A stretch of 64,000 nucleotides of DNA from Rhizobium sp. Leaf306 (GCF_001423425.1 NZ_LMNX01000004.1:1-64000); one strand, 5' to 3'; positions 8,112 through 17,190 are shown, counted from the first letter of the stretch. Numbers and translations are program-made. The notes: a model not told the origin generated them from the letters alone.

Positions 8112-9275
8112 TTAGCCGTTCGGGCGTATCACGACCTTGACGCAGCCGTCCTGCTTGTCGCGGAACGTCTTGTAGGCCTCCGGACCTTCCTCAAGTCCGA
8201 TGCGGTGCGTGATCAGGAATGACGGATCGATCTTGCCATCCTGGATCAGCTTCATCAGCGGCTCGAGATAACGCTGAACGTGGGTCTGACCGGTCTTCAG
8301 GGTCAGGCCCTTGCCCATGAAGGCGCCCAGCGACGTCGGAACGGCCGGACCGACAAACACGCCGGGAAGAGAGACCGTACCACCGGGCCGGCAGGCGAGG
8401 ATGGCCTGGTTGAGCGCGTAAGGACGCTCGGTTGCCGACAGTTTGGTCTGAAGCGTTTCCATCACGCCACCGGCGCCATGGCTCTCAAGACCCACCGCCT
8501 CGATGACCGCATCTGGCCCAAGACCGTTCGTCATGTCGAGAATGCGCTGCTGCAGATCCTCATCCGCATAGTCAAGCGTCTCGGCACCGGACTGTTGAGC
8601 AAGCGCTAAGCGCTCCGGCACGGTGTCGATCGCAATCACGCGCTCTGCACCGAGCAAGAACGCCGACTTGATCGCAAACAGGCCGACCGGACCACAACCG
8701 AACACGGCAACCGTCTGGCCCTGCTTGATGTCGCAGTTTTCGGCCGCCATGTAGCCTGTCGGGAAGATGTCGGAGAGGAACAGGACCTGTTCGTCGGTCA
8801 ATCCATCCGGCACCACGATCGGCCCGACATCGGCGTAGGGAATGCGCAGGTACTGGGCCTGGCCGCCCGGGATCTGGCCGTACATTTCCGAGAAGCCGAA
8901 CAGGCCGGCCGTCGGATAACCGATCTGCTTGGCCTGCATCGCGCCGTTGGGGTTCGATCGTTCGCAAAGCGAGAACTGACCCCATTTGCACTGACGGCAC
9001 TCGCCGCAGGAAATCGTGAACGGCACGACCACGCGGTCGCCGACCTTGAGCTTCGAGTTTCCGCGGCCGACTTCGACCACCTCACCCATCGTTTCATGGC
9101 CCATCACGTCGCCTGCGTGCATGCCGGGAACGAAACCACCATAAAGGTGAAGATCCGAGCCGCAGATGGCGCAGCTCGTGACCTTGATGATCGCATCGCG
9201 GTCATGCTGAATGATTGGATCGTCTACTTCTTCGCAGCGGATATCACCGCTGCCGTGCCATGTAAGAGCTTTCAC
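8112..9275 (-). CDS. Zinc-dependent alcohol dehydrogenase
   Basis: A 387-residue medium-chain dehydrogenase. The catalytic zinc site is visible: Cys38 in [12 protein letters not shown] and GHETMGEV; the structural zinc cluster is [15 protein letters not shown]. The Rossmann motif is [15 protein letters not shown], with an Asp (AIDTVPER) that favours NAD. It resembles the glutathione-independent formaldehyde dehydrogenase-like subgroup, but its substrate cannot be read from sequence. It lies 55 bases downstream of the Tat-exported SDR in the same direction, so the two are probably co-transcribed from the GGAAC promoter at 10354-10378. Confidence 0.9.
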   Translation of the reverse strand: MKALTWHGSGDIRCEEVDDPIIQHDRDAIIKVTSCAICGSDLHLYGGFVPGMHAGDVMGHETMGEVVEVGRGNSKLKVGDRVVVPFTISCGECRQCKWGQFSLCERSNPNGAMQAKQIGYPTAGLFGFSEMYGQIPGGQAQYLRIPYADVGPIVVPDGLTDEQVLFLSDIFPTGYMAAENCDIKQGQTVAVFGCGPVGLFAIKSAFLLGAERVIAIDTVPERLALAQQSGAETLDYADEDLQQRILDMTNGLGPDAVIEAVGLESHGAGGVMETLQTKLSATERPYALNQAILACRPGGTVSLPGVFVGPAVPTSLGAFMGKGLTLKTGQTHVQRYLEPLMKLIQDGKIDPSFLITHRIGLEEGPEAYKTFRDKQDGCVKVVIRPNG

Positions 9276-9330
9276 GTTCTAACCTCCGGTCGTGTTGCAT
9301 TCGCGTTGGTGTTCATGCGCATGTTCATGT

Positions 9331-10326
9331 TCAAGGTTGCCCGCTGCCACCGGCAGCACCGTAGATCTGTCCCGTCGAGAAGCTTGCGCCGTTGTCGGCA
9401 AGCTGGACGTAGATCGAGGCAAGCTCGGCAGGCTGACCCGGTCGGCCGAGCGGCGTATCGCCACCGAACTCGACCAGCTTTTCCATCGTCGCGCCGCCCG
9501 ACACCTGCAGCGGCGTCCAGACCGGGCCCGGCGCAACGCCGTTGACGCGGATGCCTTTCGGGCCGAGCTGCTTGGCCATCGACTTCGTGAAGCTCATGCC
9601 GGCCGCCTTGGTGATGGCGTAATCGACGAGGTTCTCGGACGGATCGTAGGCCTGTTCGGACGTTGTCTGGATGATCGACGATCCCGGCTGCAGATGCTTG
9701 AGCGCCGCCTTGGTCAGCCAGAACATCGCGTAGATGTTCGTCTTCATCGTCGCGTCGAAGGCTTCGGTGGTGATATCAGACAGCGACTGGGCCTGCTGCT
9801 GACGGCCCGCATTGTTGACCAAAATGTCGAGACCACCCAGAGCCTTTGCGGCATCTTCGACGAGCTTCACGCAGAATGCCTCGTCGCGCAGATCGCCGGG
9901 AAGTGCGATGCCCTTGCGACCTTCCTTTTCGATCAGGGCGATGACTTCTTTGGCATCCGGCTCTTCATCGGGCAGATAGTTGATCGCGACATCGGCACCC
10001 TCGCGGGCATAGGCAATGGCAGCCGCACGGCCCATCCCGGAATCGCCGCCGGTGATCAGAGCTTTGCGACCAGCCAGCCGGCCAGACCCCTTGTAAGACG
10101 TCTCACCGTGATCCGGCTTCGGCGTCATCTTGCCGGCCAGTCCTGGAAATGGCTGGGTCTGCTTCTGAAACGGAGGCTGCGGGTACTTGGTCGTCGGGTC
10201 TTCCATACTGGATGCCTTTACAGTCGTATCTTGAGAAAATGCCGGCAACGCCGAAGCGGCGAGCGCCGCTGTGGTGGACGCAAGCATGTGTCGGCGGGAA
10301 AGAATGAGCGATGGGAATGTCGGCAC
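9331..10326 (-). CDS. Tat-exported short-chain dehydrogenase/reductase
   Basis: A 331-residue SDR of the YghA/YdaD (general stress protein 39) type. Unusually it opens with a twin-arginine signal: LSRRHMLASTTAAL and ALPAFSQ, about residues 9-32. The SDR part follows: TGGDSGMGRA (nucleotide binding, about 92-101), NNAG, the catalytic Ser in TTSEQAYDPS and YAITKAAG, and GPVWTPLQ. The start is GTG 10326, behind AGGA with eight bases of spacing. An EcfG-type promoter ends 28 bases upstream. Export of a folded, cofactor-loaded oxidoreductase to the periplasm is an inference from the signal. Confidence 0.88.
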   Translation of the reverse strand: MPTFPSLILSRRHMLASTTAALAASALPAFSQDTTVKASSMEDPTTKYPQPPFQKQTQPFPGLAGKMTPKPDHGETSYKGSGRLAGRKALITGGDSGMGRAAAIAYAREGADVAINYLPDEEPDAKEVIALIEKEGRKGIALPGDLRDEAFCVKLVEDAAKALGGLDILVNNAGRQQQAQSLSDITTEAFDATMKTNIYAMFWLTKAALKHLQPGSSIIQTTSEQAYDPSENLVDYAITKAAGMSFTKSMAKQLGPKGIRVNGVAPGPVWTPLQVSGGATMEKLVEFGGDTPLGRPGQPAELASIYVQLADNGASFSTGQIYGAAGGSGQP

Positions 10327-10353
10327 GATAATGTTCCTGGATTATAACCCAAG

Positions 10354-10378
10354 AACTAAGGTGGACGGGGAGTGTTCC
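10354..10378 (-). promoter_or_regulatory. EcfG-type promoter of the exported SDR
   Basis: On the minus strand GGAAC (10378-10374), 18 bases, TT (10355-10354), 28 bases before the GTG start. Confidence 0.65.
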
Positions 10379-10491
10379 CACATTCGCCTGTCTATCTTCA
10401 CGGGAGGCTTCGTTCAGCCACCAGACCAGGCGTAATCCATGCAAAGAATGCACCGGCCGCAGCTCTGCTGCCGGTGCAATATGTCAGTGGT

Positions 10492-10863
10492 TCAGCGGAT
10501 ACGGCTGAGAAGCTGTCCGGCGATCAGCGGAACGGCAGCCGTCCCCACGGGTCCAAGCCGCAACCGTTGTGCAAGCCGACCAAGAACGAAGGTTGCCGTG
10601 GCGGTTCCGATCAGCTTCACCCACGAATTTTCTGGGGTCTGGGAGGACGGCAATGCACGCCGGGTCTGGCCCTCGCCTTCGATCTCGGCAATCCGGTTGC
10701 GCAGATAGACGACTTCCCGACGCAGCCGTTCCATTTCGGCTTCGCTGCCGGACATGGCCCCGGCCGATGCGCCGCGCTCGCCATAGGCGACGTCGTCCAA
10801 CTCGTCGAGATGTTCATTGAGAAGAGCGGTGCTTTCGAACCCGCGTGCTTTGATATTGGTCAT
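10492..10863 (-). CDS. Hypothetical protein with coiled coil and C-terminal hydrophobic segment
   Basis: A 123-residue protein. Residues about 40-65 (EAEMERLRREVVYLRNRIAEIE) look like a coiled coil; a polar linker follows, then a hydrophobic region (WVKLIGTATATFVLG and VGTAAVPLIAGQLL) that could be one or two membrane helices. No known domain is recognised. It starts ten bases after the alpha/beta hydrolase stop in the same direction and is probably expressed from the hydrolase's EcfG-type promoter. Confidence 0.75.
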   Translation of the reverse strand: MTNIKARGFESTALLNEHLDELDDVAYGERGASAGAMSGSEAEMERLRREVVYLRNRIAEIEGEGQTRRALPSSQTPENSWVKLIGTATATFVLGRLAQRLRLGPVGTAAVPLIAGQLLSRIR

Positions 10864-10872
10864 GGTTGTCCC

Positions 10873-11673
10873 TCAGATCGCGCTTGGAGCATAGATACGG
10901 TTGTCGACGTCGAACCGGTTCTGCTGAAGCCAGCCGTCGATATAGGCGGCGACCTCTTCCCAGCCGGGTTCACCGCAGATGTAGTGGCCACGGTTGGGGA
11001 ACTCGCGGAAGTCGGTCACGCTGCCGGTATTCTCGTAGGCCTTGAAATTCTTCTCGTTGAGATCGGCGGGAATGATCTCATCCTTCTCGCCGGCAACCAG
11101 AAGCAAAGGTTCATGCGGACGGCTGAGATCGATCTTGCCGGACGAACCCATGCAGTCGCGCAGAACGTTGCGGCTGTCGTGGGTCGCCGTCTTCTCGAAC
11201 TCGACAGCCGCCTGCTCTTCCGATAGCGTGTTGGCGAAGGAGCCATGGAACGTCTTTGCGTCCATGTAGACCGGCTCATCACCCTTCAGCGGATTGGTGA
11301 TGATGGCGCTGTTCTTGATGAAGCCCCAGTCGAAATCGAGCATGGCATTCGGCGCAACCGACGAGATCGCCACCGCACCCGAGACGTGGCCATCCGCGAG
11401 CAGCTTCTGCGCGATGAGACCTCCGACAGAGTGACCGATGACGACAGGCTTATCGAGGCCTGCGACTGCCGATTTGATGGATGCATAGATGGCATCGAGG
11501 CTCAGCTCACCGAGCCCGGCTGGCGGGTTGTCGCGCAATGCCTTCGGATCGCCATCGTGGAGAGGCCATGCCGGGGCGCTGCAGTCGTAGCCTTTGTCGC
11601 TGAAGTAGCGAACCCAGTTGTCCCAGCTTTTGGGATTTTGAAACATGCCATGCACGAAAACGATCTGCGTCAT
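10873..11673 (-). CDS. Alpha/beta hydrolase
   Basis: A 266-residue cytosolic alpha/beta hydrolase. It begins MTQIVFVHGMFQNPKSW, with the oxyanion-hole HG, has the nucleophile elbow GHSVGG (Ser about 100), and the late Asp/His pair (GEKDEIIP and NRGHYI). The substrate is unknown; esterases and lactonases share this pattern. The start is ATG 11673 with GAGGA upstream; the frame runs further back to 11730 but the extra residues overlap the promoter. An EcfG-type promoter ends 30 bases before the ATG. The next small gene follows after nine bases. Confidence 0.88.
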   Translation of the reverse strand: MTQIVFVHGMFQNPKSWDNWVRYFSDKGYDCSAPAWPLHDGDPKALRDNPPAGLGELSLDAIYASIKSAVAGLDKPVVIGHSVGGLIAQKLLADGHVSGAVAISSVAPNAMLDFDWGFIKNSAIITNPLKGDEPVYMDAKTFHGSFANTLSEEQAAVEFEKTATHDSRNVLRDCMGSSGKIDLSRPHEPLLLVAGEKDEIIPADLNEKNFKAYENTGSVTDFREFPNRGHYICGEPGWEEVAAYIDGWLQQNRFDVDNRIYAPSAI

Positions 11674-11702
11674 CGATAATCCTCTCTTTTCTGAGAGAGA
11701 GG

Positions 11703-11727
11703 AACCGAAAACCCGCGCCGTTGTTCC
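11703..11727 (-). promoter_or_regulatory. EcfG-type promoter of the alpha/beta hydrolase
   Basis: On the minus strand GGAAC (11727-11723), 18 bases, TT (11704-11703), 30 bases before ATG 11673. Confidence 0.65.
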
Positions 11728-11780
11728 CACGCGCTGAAAGACTTGGGCAAGCAGATCGCAGATTGCTGAGTCCAGAGCTG

Positions 11781-11806
11781 TAAGGCCAGTCGTGCGACTG
11801 GCCTTA
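11781..11806 (-). terminator. Terminator hairpin after an SDR gene
   Basis: A perfect 12-bp stem (TAAGGCCAGTCG / CGACTGGCCTTA) with a TG loop, 33 bases past the SDR stop. Confidence 0.65.
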
Positions 11807-11838
11807 TGCGATGTCGCCCCGGATGGGGTATGCCGGGA

Positions 11839-12552
11839 TTACGCTCCGAACGCACCGTCGATCGTGTGCATTGCCCCGGTCACGAACCCCGCCTCCGGGC
11901 CGGCGAGCCAGGCGACCATTCCGGCAACCTCTTCCGGACGACCGTGGCGCTTGATCGCCATGAAGCTGTGCATCAGGTCTTTCATCGGTCCGTTTTCCGG
12001 ATTGGCATCCGTATCGATCGGCCCCGGCTGAACGACGTTGATGGTGATGCCGCGTGGCCCGAAATCGCGCGCCAGCCCGCGGGCCAGTCCCTGCAGGGCA
12101 GACTTGCTCACCGCATAGGAGGCCATGCCCGGAATGGGCATCCGGTCACCATTGACGGAACCGATGACGATGATCCGCCCGCCGTCCGGCATCTGACGCG
12201 CCGCTTCGACCGAGGCGTGATAGGGCGCATGGATATTGATCTGGAAAAGCCGGTCGATCGCGTCCGGATCCTGTTCAAGCGCATCGCCGAAGACAGCAAT
12301 TCCGGCATTGACCACCAGCACGTCCAGCGGGCCGCTTTCTCGCACCCGGGCAATCACGGCATCGCGGCTGGAGCTGTCGGTCTGAACAGCCGTAGTCTTG
12401 GTCTCTGCCGCCAGCTCATCCGCCGCCGCGCGAGAGCCGGCATAGGTGAAGGTCACGTTGGCACCGTCGTTTGCAAACCGCCGCACGATGGCGGCGCCGA
12501 TACCCCGGCTACCGCCGAGAACCAGAACGGATTTTCCCTGAAAAGTCGTCAT
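11839..12552 (-). CDS. Short-chain dehydrogenase/reductase under TetR control
   Basis: A 237-residue classical SDR: VLGGSRGIGAAI (coenzyme binding, about 10-21), NAGIA, IGSVNGDR (catalytic Ser), YAVSKSALQG (Tyr and Lys) and PGPIDTD. No signal peptide. The start is ATG 12552 with AAGGA upstream; the extra residues of the longer frame (from 12612) overlap the intergenic operator region. The gene is divergent from a TetR regulator 75 bases away, the usual arrangement for a regulator and its single target. The substrate is unknown. Confidence 0.88.
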   Translation of the reverse strand: MTTFQGKSVLVLGGSRGIGAAIVRRFANDGANVTFTYAGSRAAADELAAETKTTAVQTDSSSRDAVIARVRESGPLDVLVVNAGIAVFGDALEQDPDAIDRLFQINIHAPYHASVEAARQMPDGGRIIVIGSVNGDRMPIPGMASYAVSKSALQGLARGLARDFGPRGITINVVQPGPIDTDANPENGPMKDLMHSFMAIKRHGRPEEVAGMVAWLAGPEAGFVTGAMHTIDGAFGA

Positions 12553-12573
12553 CTGAGATCCTTGAGAAATACA

Positions 12574-12634
12574 GTAATGACTGCTACATAAATCATCAGG
12601 GTTCATCGTCAAGGTATTTTGTAATAATGACTAC
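12574..12634. promoter_or_regulatory. Paired candidate TetR operators
   Basis: Two related 14-mers, GTAATGACTGCTAC (12574-12587) and GTAATAATGACTAC (12621-12634), both GTAAT...CTAC, sharing TAATGACT. They flank the SDR and TetR starts, 47 bases apart. The second covers the TetR start codon, which would allow autorepression. Confidence 0.45.
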
Positions 12635-13217
12635 AGATATTCCGCGTACCCGCGGTCGCCCACGTCGTTTTGATGCCGACCAAGGTGTGGAGATCGCCCA
12701 GAAGCTGTTCCATGCGCGCGGCTATGATGCCGTGGGGGTTGCCGATGTCACGCAGGCACTCGGCATCAATCCGCCCAGCTTCTATGCCGCCTTCGGCAAC
12801 AAGGCCGGCTTGTACGCGCGCGTTCTTGAACGCTACTCGCTAACGGCGGCGATTCCGCTTGCTGATATCCTGAGGCCCGACCGCCCGGTTGCCGAATGCC
12901 TTGCGGCCGTGCTGGAAGACGCCTGCCGGCGCTATGCGTCCGACCCGGCTACCGCTGGCTGTCTCGTTCTGGAGGGAACCCATTGCGATGATCCGGAGGC
13001 ACGCGCGGCGACCCGTGCATTGCAGGCAGCAGCGGAGGATGTGATCCGCGGCTTTATCGCAGCGCGGCATCCGGAAAAGGCGGAAAGCGTGACCGATTTC
13101 GTCTCGACCACAATGACCGGCCTCTCCGCCAAGGCCCGCAGCGGATTGGAACTGGACCGCCTCATGGCCATTGCCCGCCTTGCCGGACGGATCCTGACGC
13201 AAGAGCTTGCGGATTGA
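12627..13217 (+). CDS. TetR/AcrR-family transcriptional regulator
   Basis: A 196-residue repressor. The N-terminal helix-turn-helix covers residues about 10-55 (RGRPRRFDADQGVEIAQKLF, then YDAVGVADVTQALGINPPSFYAAFGNKAGLYARVL), a form typical of the family. The C-terminal ligand domain has a TetR_C_16/33-like pattern with a conserved Cys in AGCLVLEGT. ATG 12627 is chosen over the longer frame from 12471, which would run into the divergent SDR gene. It most likely represses the adjacent SDR and itself through the two repeats between them. Confidence 0.9.
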   Translation: MTTDIPRTRGRPRRFDADQGVEIAQKLFHARGYDAVGVADVTQALGINPPSFYAAFGNKAGLYARVLERYSLTAAIPLADILRPDRPVAECLAAVLEDACRRYASDPATAGCLVLEGTHCDDPEARAATRALQAAAEDVIRGFIAARHPEKAESVTDFVSTTMTGLSAKARSGLELDRLMAIARLAGRILTQELAD

Positions 13218-13255
13218 TCATCGCCGCTGCGGTCGGGCCTGCAGCGACGGAACGC

Positions 13256-13291
13256 GATTGCTGCGCACCCATCGGGTGGCACGCAGCAATC
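13256..13291. terminator. Terminator hairpin between convergent genes
   Basis: GATTGCTGCG pairs with CGCAGCAATC around an inner CACCC/GGGTG, between the TetR gene and the sorbosone-dehydrogenase-like gene. Confidence 0.6.
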
Positions 13292-13316
13292 AACTCAAAT
13301 GTTCTACGTCGCGCGA

Positions 13317-14618
13317 TCAAGCGCCGGTGACGCGCCAGATGACATCGCCCACATCGTCCGCCATCAGCACGGCACCGTCGGCGGCGAGAGCCACTCCGAC
13401 CGGACGGCCGAAGGAGTGCTTTTCGTCCTTGGACAGGAAGTCGGTGAGGATTTCGCGCGGCATTCCCACGGGCTTGCCGTTCTCGAAAGCGACGAAGGCG
13501 AGCTTGTAGCCGGAAAGCTTGGACCGGTTCCACGACCCGTGCTGGCCGATGGCCATCCCCGCCGGAAAGCCCGGCAGCGTGCCCGCCGGCAACCAGCAGA
13601 GCCCGAGCGACGCCGTATGGCCGCCCAGCGCATAGTCGGGCTGCTGCGCGGATGCCACCTTTGCGGCATCCTGCGGAACCCGGTCGTCCACGACCCGGTT
13701 CCAGTAGCAGTAGGGCCAGCCGTAGAACCCGCCGTCGCGAACCGATGTCAGATAATCCGGCGGCGTCTCGTCACCCAGGCCGTCGCGTTCGTTGACAACC
13801 GTCCACAGCATGCCGCCTTCAGGCTCGAACGCCATGCCGACGGGATTGCGAAGACCGCCGGCAAAGATGCGCGACTGGCCCGTCTGAAGGTCGTATTCGT
13901 GAATGCAAGCGCGGTTTTCTTCCACGCCCATGCCTTCGTCGGCGATATTGCTGAGCGATCCCACGGCCACGTAAAGCTTGGTACCGTCCTTGCTGACGAT
14001 CAGGTTGCGCGTCCAGTGTCCGCCGGGCACCAGATCCATCAACTTCTTCGGCTGCGCGGTGATCTTCGTCGCGCCGGCTACGTAAGGATAGGCCAGAAGC
14101 GCGTCACTTGCTCCCACATAGAGCGTATCTCCGACAAGCGCGATGCCATAGGGCTGGCGCACGTTTTCGATATAGGCGAAACTTTGCTCGGCCACGCCAT
14201 CGCCATCCGCGTCACGCAGCAACGTCACACGGTTGGGGCTGTCGCCGGAAGCGCGCGCCCGCTGCATCGTCGCGGACATGGCATGGTCGAAGAGGCTGCG
14301 CGGATTTCCCCGCTCGCCCATCGATTCCGCCACCAGCACATCGCCATTCGGCAGAACATGCATGTTTCGCGGATGTACGAGCCCGCGCGCGAAGGCATTG
14401 ACCTTGAGGCCCGCCGCTGCCGTCGGCTTGTGATCGCCCTCCCAGCCCTTGGCTGTCGGCATCTTCAAGGTCGGGATCTTGCCCTGCGGCTTTGCGGCCG
14501 GAATGGCAGGCGTCGTGCCGAACACCGGCTGTCGCGGGCCATCCCCTGAATGACGAATAAGAACGGCGCCCTGGCCGATAAAGGCGACGACGCGGGCAAA
14601 CAGAGAAGGCTCAGTCAT
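13317..14618 (-). CDS. Sorbosone dehydrogenase-like beta-propeller protein
   Basis: A 433-residue protein of the glucose/sorbosone dehydrogenase (GSDH) beta-propeller family; relatives use PQQ or act on aldose sugars. Motifs seen: NAFARGLVHPRNMHVLPNGDVLVAES, GGHWTRNL, GGLRNPVGMAFEP, DGGFYGWPYCYW and GRPVGVALAADGAVLMADD, all typical of blades lining the active site. The N-terminus has a short hydrophobic stretch (LFARVVAFIGQGAVLI) that could be an uncleaved signal or anchor. No PQQ biosynthesis genes are nearby, so the cofactor and substrate are open. It is monocistronic by context. Confidence 0.82.
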   Translation of the reverse strand: MTEPSLFARVVAFIGQGAVLIRHSGDGPRQPVFGTTPAIPAAKPQGKIPTLKMPTAKGWEGDHKPTAAAGLKVNAFARGLVHPRNMHVLPNGDVLVAESMGERGNPRSLFDHAMSATMQRARASGDSPNRVTLLRDADGDGVAEQSFAYIENVRQPYGIALVGDTLYVGASDALLAYPYVAGATKITAQPKKLMDLVPGGHWTRNLIVSKDGTKLYVAVGSLSNIADEGMGVEENRACIHEYDLQTGQSRIFAGGLRNPVGMAFEPEGGMLWTVVNERDGLGDETPPDYLTSVRDGGFYGWPYCYWNRVVDDRVPQDAAKVASAQQPDYALGGHTASLGLCWLPAGTLPGFPAGMAIGQHGSWNRSKLSGYKLAFVAFENGKPVGMPREILTDFLSKDEKHSFGRPVGVALAADGAVLMADDVGDVIWRVTGA

Positions 14619-14774
14619 GGGGGAACTCTGACATTGAGGAATCCGAAAAGCAGAACGCTAAAGCCTTTATGCAACAGACACTAGAGGGCAAAGGCACAAT
14701 TTATCAGAGCATCCACCGCGGCCAGGGTTGCCGCCCGGGTGACCCTTCGGCCACCGGATGCGGCCCCTTCCTGC

Positions 14775-15485
14775 CTATGGCTGAAGACCGGCACAGCGCG
14801 CGGTGTTGCGGATATGCGTTTCCATTTCACTCTTCGCCAAAGCCGCATCGTTCGCTCTCAAGGCCGCAATGATGCGCCGGTGCTCGGCGATCGACTGTCG
14901 CATCCGCTCGGGATCGGTCATCGGAATCGGTTGCCGCTGCGTCTCGGTGACCTGGTCGCGCACCGTCTGGTAGAGCGCCTTCAGCATCGTGTTGGCGCAG
15001 GCCGAAACGATCGTGCCGTGGAAATCGAGATCTGCGTCGACGTTTGCGAGCAGGTCCTGGCGGGCCCAGCAATCCTCCATCGTCTGCGTCGCCATTTCCA
15101 TCTTCTCGAGCTGCGCCTGCGACAGGCGGCCCGCGGACAGACGCGCGATCTCCCCTTCCAAGAGGATGCGGGTCTGGAACACGTCGAACACCGAATAGCT
15201 GTCCGAGTAACGCCACGGCGCCATGTGACCGGACTGGCTGATGGCGCCGTCCGAGACCGAGCTCGAACCCGCCGTCACGAACGTGCCGCGACCGGCTTCG
15301 GTCTTCAAAAGGCCTAGCGTTTCCAGGGTCAGCAGCGCCTCGCGCAAAGACGCCCGGCTGATCCCGAACTTTTGCGAAAACTCACGCTGTGACGGGATCT
15401 TCTCCCCGGCCTTCAGCTGGCCGGCCTGGATCATCGTCTGGATTTCGCGGGCCACCGACTGCGGAACGAGCGTTTTGTTGAGCAT
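14775..15485 (-). CDS. GntR-family (FadR/FCD) transcriptional regulator
   Basis: A 236-residue regulator. The winged helix-turn-helix spans residues about 8-75 (AGEKIPSQREFSQKFGISRASLREALLTLETLGLLKTEAGRGTFV in spaced blocks); an FCD ligand-binding domain follows, with DLDFHGTIVSACAN and HRRIIAALRANDAALA, carrying metal-binding Asp and His. It is divergent from the ABC transporter operon, with a 31-base near-palindrome between them, so it probably represses that operon until its substrate or a derivative is present. The start is ATG 15485. Confidence 0.92.
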   Translation of the reverse strand: MLNKTLVPQSVAREIQTMIQAGQLKAGEKIPSQREFSQKFGISRASLREALLTLETLGLLKTEAGRGTFVTAGSSSVSDGAISQSGHMAPWRYSDSYSVFDVFQTRILLEGEIARLSAGRLSQAQLEKMEMATQTMEDCWARQDLLANVDADLDFHGTIVSACANTMLKALYQTVRDQVTETQRQPIPMTDPERMRQSIAEHRRIIAALRANDAALAKSEMETHIRNTARCAGLQP

Positions 15486-15571
15486 GCGAACCTATTCCAG
15501 CTGGGCCCCTGCGGCCTGTCAGATATATTTTTCCCCGACCTATCTTGCAAAGCCCAAAGTGCCGTGCTTGT

Positions 15572-15602
15572 TTGGTCGGACTGGTCTGACCAGTTAGACC
15601 AA
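15572..15602. promoter_or_regulatory. Candidate GntR/FCD operator
   Basis: A 31-base imperfect palindrome: outer arms TTGGTC and GACCAA around inner CTGGTCTGACCAG, which is perfectly symmetric. The TGGTC-N-GACCA core is the known FCD-type GntR pattern. It lies between the regulator and the transporter operon. Confidence 0.7.
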
Positions 15603-15642
15603 CATAGATTGCGTCTCATCATAAAAACAAGGGGTTCTCTCA

Positions 15643-16440
15643 ATGCTACACGCGTCACGCATCAAAACCACTCTTCTCGCCGGCCTGTTTACAGCGCTCG
15701 GCGCAATCGGCGTTCATGCCGCCGATCTTACCGTCGGCGCCAATATCGGCAATGTGCCGTGGGAATTCGAAGACGCCAGCGGCAAGGTGACCGGTTTCGA
15801 GATCGATCTCGTCAACGAAATCGCGAAGCGCCTCGGCAAGACCGTCGAATTCGTCAACACGCCGTTCAACGGCCTGTTCCCGGCGGTCCAGTCGGGCCGC
15901 ATCAACATGGCGGTGTCGTCGATCACCATCACCGAGAAGCGCCTGCAGTCGGTGTCCTTCGCCCAACCCTATTACGACAGCGACCAGTCGCTGACCGTCA
16001 CGGCCGCTTCCGGCATCACCGGCCTCAAGGGTATGAGCGGCAAGGTCGTCGGCGTCGATACGGGCTCGACCGGCGACATGTGGGCAGACAGCCACAAGGG
16101 CGAATACAAGCTCGGCGAAATCCGCCGTTTCGAGGGCCTGCAGCCGGCCATGCTCGATCTCGTTGCCGGCCGTGTTGACGGCTACATCTCAGACATCCCG
16201 GCCCTGCTCTACTACGCCAAAGACAAGCCGGAGCTGAAGGTTGTCGAGCGCATTCCGACCGGCGAGAAATACTCGATCATGTTCAACAAGGGCGATCCGC
16301 TCGCAGCCGAAGTCAACGCCGTCATCACCACGCTGAAGGGCGAAGGCTTCATCGCCAAGCTGCACCAGACATGGTTCGGTGCCAAGGCCGAAGACACGAC
16401 CTCGACCGTCGCCGTCCTCGACATGCCGAAGGCCAAGTAA
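15643..16440 (+). CDS. ABC transporter substrate-binding protein (family 3)
   Basis: A 265-residue periplasmic binding protein of the polar-amino-acid type. It has a signal peptide (residues 1-26, ending GVHAA), then the family's [20 protein letters not shown] and the WEFED / [17 protein letters not shown] pattern; the region [10 protein letters not shown] stands where amino-acid binding proteins carry their substrate-contacting residues. The ligand cannot be named from sequence. It opens an operon with a permease, ATPase, a class V PLP enzyme and a hydantoinase-type amidohydrolase, all in one direction, suggesting uptake of a small amide or amino-acid-like compound. Confidence 0.9.
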   Translation: MLHASRIKTTLLAGLFTALGAIGVHAADLTVGANIGNVPWEFEDASGKVTGFEIDLVNEIAKRLGKTVEFVNTPFNGLFPAVQSGRINMAVSSITITEKRLQSVSFAQPYYDSDQSLTVTAASGITGLKGMSGKVVGVDTGSTGDMWADSHKGEYKLGEIRRFEGLQPAMLDLVAGRVDGYISDIPALLYYAKDKPELKVVERIPTGEKYSIMFNKGDPLAAEVNAVITTLKGEGFIAKLHQTWFGAKAEDTTSTVAVLDMPKAK

Positions 16441-16518
16441 GGCTCACGCGAGCAAACTTGAATTGCATCCGGCGGAGCGCCAAACGCTCCGTCGGCTTGC
16501 CAAGGGAGCCGATCCGGC

Positions 16519-17190
16519 ATGAACCTTCTCAATACATTCTTCAACATACCGGTCTTCCTGAACAGCCTGCCGCAGCTGCTCTGGGGTCTGGTCGTCACGC
16601 TGCAGATCGGCATCACCAGCATTCTGGTCGGTCTCGCCGGCGGACTGTTTCTGGCGGTGGCACGGCTTTACGCTCCGGCATTCTTTCAGGTCCTGATCCG
16701 CATCTATATCGACATCTTTCGCTCGATACCGCTGCTGGTTCTGCTGATCGTCGTCTACTACGCCCTCCCCTTTGTCGGCATCCGCCTGTCGCCGTTCCTG
16801 TCGGCGGTAACCGCGCTGTCGCTCGTCTCGGCCGCCTATACCGCCGAAATCTTTCGCGCCGGCATCGAGGCCATTCCGCACGGACAGTTCGAGGCATCCT
16901 CGGCTCTTGGTCTATCGGGTCGGAGCACGATGATGGACATCATCCTGCCGCAGGCGATCCGGATCGTCATTCCGCCGCTCACCAACAATTGCATCAACGT
17001 CATGAAAGACACGGCGCTTGCCTCCGTCGTCGCCATGCCGGATCTTCTCAAGCAGGCAACCCAGGCGCAGGCGCTCAACGCCAACCCGACGCCGCTGATC
17101 GGGGCTGCCCTCATCTATATCGCGCTGCTCTGGCCGATGGTGGCCGTCGTTGCGCGTCTCGAAAAGCATTACAGCCGGGGGAAACGCTGA
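16519..17190 (+). CDS. ABC transporter permease, polar amino acid type
   Basis: A 223-residue inner-membrane permease (HisM/ArtQ type) with about five helices. The EAA loop is visible: [22 protein letters not shown] (about 127-148, spaced as E...A...G). It lies 78 bases after the binding-protein gene and ends in the overlapping TGATG that begins the ATPase, so translation of the two is coupled. Start ATG 16519 follows AAGGGAG. Only one permease is present, so the transporter is presumably a homodimer. Confidence 0.9.
   Translation: MNLLNTFFNIPVFLNSLPQLLWGLVVTLQIGITSILVGLAGGLFLAVARLYAPAFFQVLIRIYIDIFRSIPLLVLLIVVYYALPFVGIRLSPFLSAVTALSLVSAAYTAEIFRAGIEAIPHGQFEASSALGLSGRSTMMDIILPQAIRIVIPPLTNNCINVMKDTALASVVAMPDLLKQATQAQALNANPTPLIGAALIYIALLWPMVAVVARLEKHYSRGKR

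Noticed and set aside
10439..11226. Plus-strand ORFs opposite the hydrolase and small gene
   Set aside because: They are mirror frames of the minus-strand genes, with no family similarity.
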